From Chaenocephalus aceratus (Eukaryota > Chordata > Actinopteri > Perciformes > Channichthyidae): a stretch of 64,000 nt of DNA. Every line of letters starts with the position of its first letter. Within the stretch, counting starts at the first letter, position 1. Both the position numbers and the translations under genes were made by a program. Location of the stretch: the NCBI GenBank assembly GCA_023974075.1, contig CM043792.1, positions 16,521,373 through 16,585,372 on the forward strand, given 5' to 3'. The notes below the pieces were generated by a model. It searched no databases. It was not told the origin of the DNA and saw only the letters and a list, made by a program, of their open reading frames with translations. This document shows positions 56,133 through 64,000 of this stretch, piece after piece.

Positions 56133-57657
56133 CGTGCATCTGAACTAGATGGAAAGCTGCATTTTCTGACAACAAAGGGCTTTGAAAAGGGGCTCTGAGC
56201 GTGAGCAGAGAGAGGCTGTCAGTCCCAGTCCAGTCCTCAAGTGGTCCAATTTACACTGAGCAACTGCAGGAGGAAAGATGTCGCTTATCAGAGATGAAGA
56301 AGCACTCTGGCTCTCAGCAAATGAATTGCCTCAGGCTAGATAATGAATCCATTATACACTGTGGGAGTATCATCTCTTTTCCAGGACACTGAGGATTGTG
56401 GTCCGCCAAATATGGGACTTGTTACAAAATCAGTTTTAATGTTGTTTACTCTAATTTTAGGTGGCCATCCCAAATGTGTTGGACTAAAGATTTTTGTATT
56501 TTAGAAATATTTAAAAAAATGTACACTTAATTGTTTAGCTAATACTTAAAGAATGAAGATACTTAACAAGAAACAGCACTTAATTAACTTAATGAGGGGG
56601 TATAAAAGTCCTGTCAGTGGAACTCCCAACATGTGATTTAAAAATGTATCATTTTTAATGTTTAGGAATGATGATTATAACACCAACTGATGTTATGCAG
56701 AAAATGTTTTACTGTGATTGCCACAGGTTGTGCATGAAGATTATTCAAATGATTAATGTGTTTTACTTGATAATCTAGATACTCTAGGCACTTTTAATTT
56801 TATGACAATATACAGTATTTCCACAACTTAAAAAATGAACTTGAAATATAAACAGTATTAACTTTAACTTAACTTTCTTAAGAATCTAAATAGTTGTATT
56901 TACCTCATTTCACAAATGTGACATTTGTTTTGTTTGATATTTGTTTGTAGGCATATTAACTCTGTTCTGTTAACAACCTTGCAATTTATTTGTGTTGCCA
57001 AATGTTGTGTTACATTCTTCTATAAAACGTTTGGTTTAACATGAATTGCAAATAGCAAAAACAATACCAATTAATTTGAGCTACTGCAAATAATTTGAAA
57101 CTCATAGAGCTTCCTTGGTGCAGTAATGAGAGATTACTGTAATTACAGTGCATGAGATCTACAGTATATGGATTTCAGAAGCATGTAACAAGCGTTGTAT
57201 TATGCATTTGCAGTGTTAAATCATATGTTATATGAATGGCAGTTGGTGTTATTTATGCAAGAGAAAATACTGTTTTCATAAAAGCACTAATAACACTTCA
57301 CTGTGTGAGAACTTGTTGTTATTATTGATCTTTATAGATATAGTAGGCTATGTTTGTTTGTGTGTGTGTGTCTTAAGTACATTGTGCTTATATAGTATAA
57401 GTAGCCTTTTTTGATCTGAATACCCTGTTCATCACTAAATATGTTGTTATTTATAACAGCAATCAGTCTAGGTTATCCACCAAACATATCCTCTCCTCGC
57501 ATGCCTCAGTGTTTTCAATTCCCATTTAGCTAAATGCAGATCACATAGCTCATATCAAGCTGGTGTGCATGTGTATGAGAAGAATAATACTTTAAATCCA
57601 ACAAATTACAAATGAATTAATATTGTGAAATAAATGCTTCAAAACCAGGAGCATGTC
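56133..57657 (+). other. plcd3: plcd3 3' untranslated region and flank
   Basis: AT-rich sequence without coding features. AATAAA at 57629-57634 is a candidate polyadenylation signal. It lies only about 24 bases before the left end of the composite mobile element at 57658, so the transcript end and the insertion point nearly coincide. Shorter UTR forms are possible. Confidence 0.45.
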
Positions 57658-57881
57658 TTAAAGGTCCCATGTCATGCTTTTCCGGTTAGTACCCGTCCCC
57701 TTGTGTGTTATGAAGATTTTTATGCATGTAAACGGTGTGCAGAGTCAAAACCCTCAAAGTACACCCTGGAGCGAGTAAAACTCTAAAACAGAAAATACCT
57801 CCCCAAAACGCCTCGTTGGAGATACGTCATTGTCCATTTGATTCTTCCGGTACGCATGATGTCAACCCATGGATGTATAAG

Positions 57882-59813
57882 TAGGCTTGTTTGAGACACA
57901 TTGCGGCTCGCCTCGAAAGTAGACGAGAGTAGCCGATCGCAGCCGGGGGAGGTCTCAAAAAGCTCGCCTGAAGTCGGACAGCTCGGAGACGGCTTCTTCA
58001 TCTTCTTCTTCTTCTCTCGGTTTTTTGGCGGATTGCAAACAGCTTGAAGGTGCATACCGCCACCTCCGGAGTCGGCTTGACTCGGTTTGCATTTATAAAG
58101 AATGCACAAATGTGTTTAATCGTTAATGTCAGATATGTACTAAGTAAATACATTTGTTCCTGCTCAAGATTAGATTAAACTTTATTGTTATTGCACATAT
58201 TAGAGGTACTGAGAGAACGAAATGCAGTTTAGCTTCTAACCAGGTGCAACAAGCAGTGAAGTGGAAAGTAATGTACACAATCTACAGAATAACATATAGA
58301 ATGAACTGAATGATGAATAAACAGTGGGGTATGAATACACTGGATATCAGCCTGTGAGCAGTATGAACAGTGTGTATGAATATGCTAAGATATATAAAGT
58401 ATGAAAACGGTAAGCAGTATAGTATACAATATATAGATATTAATTTCATGATGATAAACATTGTGGAACAATGATGAAAAATGGGAATGGATGTGGCGAC
58501 GTAAAACTGACACAAAACAACAACAAACTTTTGCCAGCCAATTGGAGAGTTTCATCAGCAGCACGTGGTACCAATGAGCGCTCAGCTCGAGATACCAGCG
58601 AGCCGTTTCCCATCAAGCATTTCGCTTCCGCAGCTCGTGGAGAGTAGGCTTGTTTGAGACAAGCAAGACCTGCGCAGACCTGCGCAGTTGCGATCAACGT
58701 CTTGCTAGTGCGTTGCATGATGGTTAGTCATTTTGTCCGACTTGCTCTGGAGGCCCGCCCACATGAGACTTTGAAATATCGCGGGACAAAGACGCCCGCA
58801 GCCTTGAGAGCGAGGCGAGGCGAGTTGGCACAGTTGCTCTCCACGAGCTGCGGAAACGAAATGCTTGATGGGAAACGGCTCGCTGGTATCTCGAGCTGAG
58901 CGCTCATTTGTGGTTTTTACCACGTGCTGCTGATGAAACTCTCCAATTGGCTGGCAAAAGTGTGTTGTTTTGTGTCAGTTCTACGTCGCCACATCCATTC
59001 CCATTTGTCATCATTGTTTATCATCATGAAATTAATATCTATATATTTTATACTATACTGCTTACCGTTTTCATACTTTATATATCTTAGCATATTCATA
59101 CACACTGTTCATACTGCTCACAGGCTGATATCTAGTGTATTCATACACACTGTTTATTCATCATTCAATTCATTCTATATTTTATTCTGTAGATGGTGTA
59201 CATTACTTTTCACTTTACTGCTTGTTGCACCTGGTTAGAAGCTAAACTGCATTTCGTTGTCTCAGTACCTGTAATCTGTGCAATAACAATAAAGTTTAAT
59301 CTAATCTTGAGCAGGAACAAATGTATTTACTTAGTACATATCTGACATTAACGATTAAACACATGTGTGCATTCTTTATAAATGCAAACCGAGTCAAGCC
59401 GACTCCGGAGGTGGCGGTATGCACCTTCAAGTTGTTTGCAAATTGCAATCCGCCAAAAAACCGAGAGAAGAAGAAGAAGAATGCAAAGAAGAAGATGAAG
59501 AAGAAGAAGCCGACTCGGAGCTGTCCGACTTCAGGCAAGCTTTTTGACACCTCCCCCGGCTGCGATCGGCTACTCTCGTCTACTTTCGAGGCGAGCCGCA
59601 ATGTGTCTCAAACAAGCCTAGCAACTGCGCCAACTCGCCTCACCTCGCTCTCAAGGCTGCGGGCGTCTTTGTCCCGCGAGATTTCAAAGTCTCATGTGGG
59701 CGAGCCTCCAGAGCAAGTCGGACAAAATGACTAACCATCATGCAACGCACTAGCAAGACGTTGATCGCAACTGCGCAGGTCTGCGCAGGTCTTGCTTGTC
59801 TCAAACAAGCCTA
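57882..59813. repeat. nested reciprocal inverted repeat
   Basis: Segment A (57882-58644) is repeated inverted at 58837-59620. Segment B (58645-58836) is repeated inverted at about 59617-59813. The order is A, B, inverted A, inverted B. Each segment includes recognisable words such as TAGGCTTGTTTGAGACA and its complement. A contains a retroposon tail (AGATTAGATTAAACTTTATT at about 58168), which is therefore also inverted near 59287-59306. Small indels separate the copies. Confidence 0.88.
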
Positions 59814-60284
59814 GTGTCAACCGTACCCGTAACGAAATGGACCAATCCGTGGAGCCTTACATTACGTCCGCGGAGCCGTTACGTTAAGCCCCCGCTGATT
59901 GGTCCAAATTGACCAATCCACGGACTTCCTGACACACACACTCAGTGCAAGCAGCTCTGCTGATCTCTCCTCCCTGGCTGCAGGCTGATAACAGACAGTT
60001 GGGATCACTAAATTCTCTCTGCAGACCCATTCTCACAGCGTTTATCAACCTTTTTCTTACTCAATATCAAGCCACACTTATTGTTTTTACTTCGGCTGTG
60101 ACTTTGTGTGTGCTCAGGATGAGTTTGGCTGTGTTTCGCTGTGTATCGCTAAACAAGGAAACAACACCTCCACGGAGCTTAGCGCGATTCACAACGTCCC
60201 GACTGGTCCCGACCAATCGGAGCACACTGTGCTCACAGGGAGGGTGGGGGCTGGAGCTATTGGAGCAACAACGAGCTGTTAAAG

Positions 60285-61360
60285 CAGGGGTGGGGAACCT
60301 TTTTCCTCTCAAGGGCCATTTCAATATTTTCAACATCCTCCGAGGGCCGTACAAGTTATTGACCTCTGCTTAAAAATCACAGCACATTCATTTGGCCTTT
60401 TCTTTCATGCAGTGCAAAGAAAAAGCAGCCTCTTAATCCAGATATCTTGCCATGACTCGCGCATGCATTCACTTGCACGGTGTGGCATGACCACCAAACA
60501 GAAAGATATGGACACAAGATGTGTGAAAATGTATTTAGTTTCCTATCCATGGACATGATTTAAGTGGGGGGGACCTAACCTCCTCTAGGGGGGTCCGGGG
60601 GATTTTTTTTTTAAATATTGAAGTTGAAAGCATCAATCTGGTGCACTTTGAGAGCAAAATGAAGAGATCTATGGAAACATCTGTCAACACCCATATGGAA
60701 CAGAACTGTAAGCAGATTTACTTTTTCTTTATGGATATTTTACAAATCACTCTCCTTTCAAACTGTATTCTTGTTTATTAATAACAACTTTTTTTTACTG
60801 AATAAAGTAAACAGGTATAAAATACTATATGCATTTTATACCTGTTTACTTTATTCTCTTGTTTTTTTATAACTATAATGATCATATAAAGATGTGCCTT
60901 TACCTCACTGGTTGGAGAAAAAGCTTCTTATATTCGTTAGCACAGCTAGCTAACCAGATGCTAATAACAACAAAGTTATTGACTGTATGATCAGTATGAC
61001 AGATGAACAGATCGCCACTGGGCTTACAACTAAGACACAGCAACGCAAAAACTGCAGCATGTGTACGGCTCCTTATGGGTACTGCAATTTTTTGAAGTCC
61101 CGGAGTGGTTCTGGTGCTCTCCGTCAGCACTGCACCCTTGTCAGACGAGACATATACCTGGTGACACGTTAGGCTCGTGTTGTGTTCATGAAACATGACC
61201 GTTGCCAGGAAAAACAGGCACTCGCTTATTTAATTATTTTGCGGTCTAGATTTCTTTAATTTTTTTCTTTTTTGCGTGTGTTTATAAATTACCTCGAGGG
61301 CCAAACCAAATGGTCTCGCGGGCCGTATACGGCCCGGGGGCCGGAGGTTCCCCACCCCTG
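60285..61360. mobile_element. hAT-type DNA transposon remnant with target duplication
   Basis: The left end CAGGGGTGGGGAACCT and the right end AGGTTCCCCACCCCTG are perfect inverted repeats. Flanks TGTTAAAG (60277-60284) and CGTTAAAG (61361-61368) form an 8-base target duplication with one mismatch. Eight-base duplications and CAG-type ends define hAT elements. The 1076-bp body has no intact transposase, so it is non-autonomous. Confidence 0.9.
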
Positions 61361-61908
61361 CGTTAAAGGCAGAGAGTGAAATTCAGTGAATACACGGAGT
61401 TTACAGAGATGCTGTTTGAGAAACCAATGTGAGTTTGGAAAATTGCACATAAATCTATTCTAGTAGACCTCAACAATGGAATTATGATCAGTGGAAATGG
61501 CCATGACATGGGACCTTTAATTATAAACTCTTAGATGTTTTTCTTCTCTTTATTGCAAAAAAGTGCAAAAACAAACACTAGACTTACAGTATTTACGAGG
61601 GGTTAAGGGGTACATTTTATATTATAAAAGTTATATCATGAAAAAAAAAAATGTTTAAATTGAGGGTGCTAAATAATTGGCATGTTTTTTTTCGTCACCT
61701 GTTTTTTTTATGAATTACTCATTACACATTTTTTCTTCTTCTGTTTATTCATTTAGAATTCATTTCGTTTTTGTTTTTCCCCCTAAGATAATAAAACGTG
61801 AACACTTGTTTTCCAAAGGGGATATCTAAACCTGTGCATGTGTTTATTACAGGCTCTTATAAAAAACAGCCACTAGAAGACAACAGTGAAGACGTTTCCA
61901 TCAGCGCC

Positions 61909-61980
61909 CTCAGCCAATAGAATCAGAGGAGCTTTAAAGCTGTCGAGGGCACGCGGTGCCTCCTCACTTCCTGGTCGAAG
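61909..61980 (+). promoter_or_regulatory. nmt1: nmt1 promoter-proximal region
   Basis: A CCAAT box lies at 61913-61917 and an ETS-like ACTTCCTGG at about 61966-61974. The start codon itself is inside AAGATGGCGG (61978-61987), the core recognised by YY1. This pattern is typical of TATA-less housekeeping promoters with a very short 5' UTR, which fits NMT1. Motif reading only. Confidence 0.5.
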
Positions 61981-62084
61981 ATGGCGGATGAGAATGAGAC
62001 AGCACCGATGTCGGAGAAAGAAGATGTAGAGGACCACGGACACTGTAGCGACTGTGAAAATGAAGAGCACCACTCTGACGATGG
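61981..62084 (+). CDS. nmt1: N-myristoyltransferase 1, exon 1 (partial gene)
   Basis: The enzyme transfers myristate from myristoyl-CoA to N-terminal glycines of cytosolic client proteins. The exon encodes MADENETAPMSEKEDVEDHG followed by HCSDCENEEHHSDDG and ends at a GTAAGG donor at 62085 in phase 2. MADE-ET and HCSDCENEE are identical to the N-terminus of human NMT1, and plcd3 is the expected neighbour. The catalytic domain lies beyond the window. No lysine-rich second exon was found before 64000. Confidence 0.9.
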
Positions 62085-64000
62085 GTAAGGAGGCAGGCGT
62101 TGCAGCAAAGCGGTATGAAATATGTCACGTCGCTAAACACTTTATCAAAGCAAGAACAAACTTAAAAGCCTCGGCGAGCTGTCGGCATAGACAGCCATCG
62201 TTGGAGGTTGTCCGGTCCATTTGCATGTATCCTATTGGTTAGAAACACCGTTTGTTTGCCCGTTCTCTATTGTGATTGGTCGAGAGTGCGTTCTATCCTT
62301 CGTGTGGGCGGGCTTTAGCGTCGCTCACATAGCAAGGCGTAGTATGGGGGTAGAAAACTCAAAGTACGCCTAAAAGCTAGAAATGTTATAAACAGTATAC
62401 GATATTTTACTTGTATAACTTACAGAAAAGGTCAATCAGTTTTATTTAGTGGACAGGGGGATGTATTATTCCCACCTACTGATTGCGTGCAGCCTATTAC
62501 TGGTGCAATGCATGGCAACCCCAGTTGACATTAGCAAGTTAGCTTGCATGCTAATATAGCTGTCAAACGTCCTATTGTCTTGTAAGGGGATCTGGGTGCA
62601 CACAGTGGTATAATCAAAAGTAAAACAAGCAAAACTTGCATGTAACGCATGCTACTTGATCGTACAATCCCTCCGTTCGGAGTTTTTGATCTGGGGAGTC
62701 AGAATGGCTTTTGATTCACCAATTGAATCACACAAATATTAAACATCCTAAATCACTAGCTCTCTTGTTGAAAACATGCTTGAATACAAATAATGTTTAT
62801 CGTCATTGGCTTGTGTTATTGTTTAGCAAGCGGTGTGACAAAACTAAAAGGACTGAAGAATTAGCTTGCAAATATTAAGGCGTGTCCTGATTACGTTAAA
62901 TGCGTTTTCTGCAAATGATAAAACAGTGTTGCTCTTATGCAGTGGCTCCCAGGCTTTGTGGCTTGTGACCTCGTCAAAAAACTATGCGTTATGGCCTAAT
63001 TGTGAGCTGTTTGACTTCAATCTGAAAGCCTCCAATATTTCACAATAAAGCTAATTAATGTGAATAAAACACAATTTTGTGTATCAAAATTAAATATGTT
63101 CCTACCCTACCTACCACTGCTTTAAGGGTAAAGTGATGACCCTATTTATTAATTGAATTGAAGCTAATGTGAGCTTCACAGTTGCTCTTTTTGAGCAGCA
63201 TATGCCTCACTCCCAGCACGCACAGAAACAAAGAATTGTTCTGGCTGTTGGCTGGTCTTCTCTGTTCAAACGGAAGCCTGTGGAACAAACTATTGAATGT
63301 TTTGTTGTCCATTGTCAGTCACACACTGACCTCTTGTACATACATATGTACACTTACACAAGCACATATACCATACACTCTTCTTCCAGAGGTCATGTGA
63401 TTCACCATCTGTGCTGGTGTTACAAATACAGGCCAATGCTCGGCCTCTCTCCTCTCTTGGACACTAATGAGATTATCCTCTGTAAGTATGCGGTTTCTCT
63501 CAGGGCAGAAGTTGGGATAGCTGGGTGAGGGTTTATGTCACACAGGCTGTGGGAGGGGGTTTATACTGTCAAATGCTTCATCCTGTACCAGCAAAGAAAC
63601 AACTGATACAGGTGATGCAGAGGGACACATTCCAAATGTTTCTACCTCTCTCCCTTTTATATGTTTGACCGTTTTTAGCTATTAGATCAGGGTGTGTTCT
63701 TGCTGAAAGACCATTGTAGATGATTAACTACTGAAATAGGATGTGAGGAATATGTAGCAGTGAAAATATTTGTCTTGCTTTTGGACTTTATTGTCTAGGA
63801 TTCATGTACTTTTAGCTAAACAAAACGAGTCGAGGCAGCCCTACATGTACGCTTGGGTCACTTAAGGCGAGACACGGCAGGCAAAAACATCGTTTTTCAA
63901 GTACTGGTCAATGTACTGGTTTGAGATTTTGTGCTATTTTGATTCTACAACATCTTTTCTTTCAGGCTTTTGGAAGGAAAATGTACAAAATACACATTTT
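62085..64000 (+). other. nmt1: nmt1 intron 1 (incomplete)
   Basis: No sequence resembling the lysine-rich NMT1 exon 2 was found, so intron 1 runs off the window. The open frames here are short and without domains. The sequence is AT-rich single-copy-like DNA. Confidence 0.55.

Larger units (their letters stand above)
57658..61520. mobile_element. composite TTAA-flanked inverted-repeat element, 3.86 kb
   Basis: The left end reads TTAAAGGTCCCATGTCATG (57658-57676) and the right end is its reverse complement, CATGACATGGGACCTTTAA (61502-61520). TTAA at both outer ends suggests piggyBac-type insertion, but no transposase is seen, so the superfamily is inferred. Inside are a nested inverted duplication (57882-59813), non-coding GC-rich sequence (59814-60284) and an hAT element (60285-61360). 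It sits between the plcd3 poly(A) signal and the nmt1 promoter. Confidence 0.75.

Noticed and set aside
58654..59734. Several 60-140 codon frames within the inverted duplication
   Set aside because: They appear in mirrored pairs on both strands, lack domains, and follow from the repeat structure.
60987..61172. 61-codon frame inside the hAT element
   Set aside because: It could be a scrap of a zinc-finger-like N-terminus (two cysteines and a histidine), but it is too short and incomplete to call a transposase.

Overview
This window is vertebrate nuclear DNA, almost certainly from a ray-finned (teleost) fish. It has short GT-AG introns, long GT/CA and GA microsatellites, and fish-type transposon debris (Tc1/mariner, hAT, non-LTR retrotransposons). 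Its gene order places arhgap23, hexim1, plcd3 and nmt1 side by side. No bacterial operons, CRISPR arrays, rRNA or tRNA genes were seen. Genes were named by recognising protein motifs and families from memory; no database search was run.

Layout. (1) 1-28.8 kb, + strand: arhgap23, a Rho GTPase-activating protein. It is read as 23 visible coding exons from 4573 to 27901, in the order PDZ domain, long low-complexity linker, PH domain, RhoGAP domain, acidic/serine-rich tail. The start codon exon was not found and probably lies upstream of the window. The last exon carries four single-base frame breaks. (2) 30.9-32.9 kb, - strand: hexim1, an intact single-exon gene for the 7SK/P-TEFb inhibitor. It lies tail-to-tail with arhgap23. 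(3) 36.5-57.6 kb, + strand: plcd3, a phosphoinositide phospholipase C delta. It is complete in 15 exons and 786 codons, with all catalytic residues visible. Intron 3 has the boundaries and branch site of a minor-spliceosome (U12) AT-AC intron. (4) 57.66-61.52 kb: a composite mobile element with terminal inverted repeats flanked by TTAA. It holds a large nested inverted duplication and a separate hAT element with its own target duplication. (5) 61.98 kb to the end, + strand: exon 1 and the start of intron 1 of nmt1, an N-myristoyltransferase.

The four genes do not form a pathway. They are a conserved vertebrate neighbourhood: HEXIM1, PLCD3 and NMT1 are close together in human as well. Two share a membrane-signalling theme (arhgap23 on Rho GTPases, plcd3 on PIP2 hydrolysis), hexim1 controls transcription elongation, and nmt1 lipidates proteins. 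Introns and intergenic DNA hold most of the unexplained structure: several small inverted-repeat elements, antisense reverse-transcriptase fragments, and microsatellites next to splice sites. No clearly new biological system was found. The most interesting items are the AT-AC intron, the clustered frameshifts in arhgap23, and the reciprocal inverted-repeat architecture at 57.9-59.8 kb.
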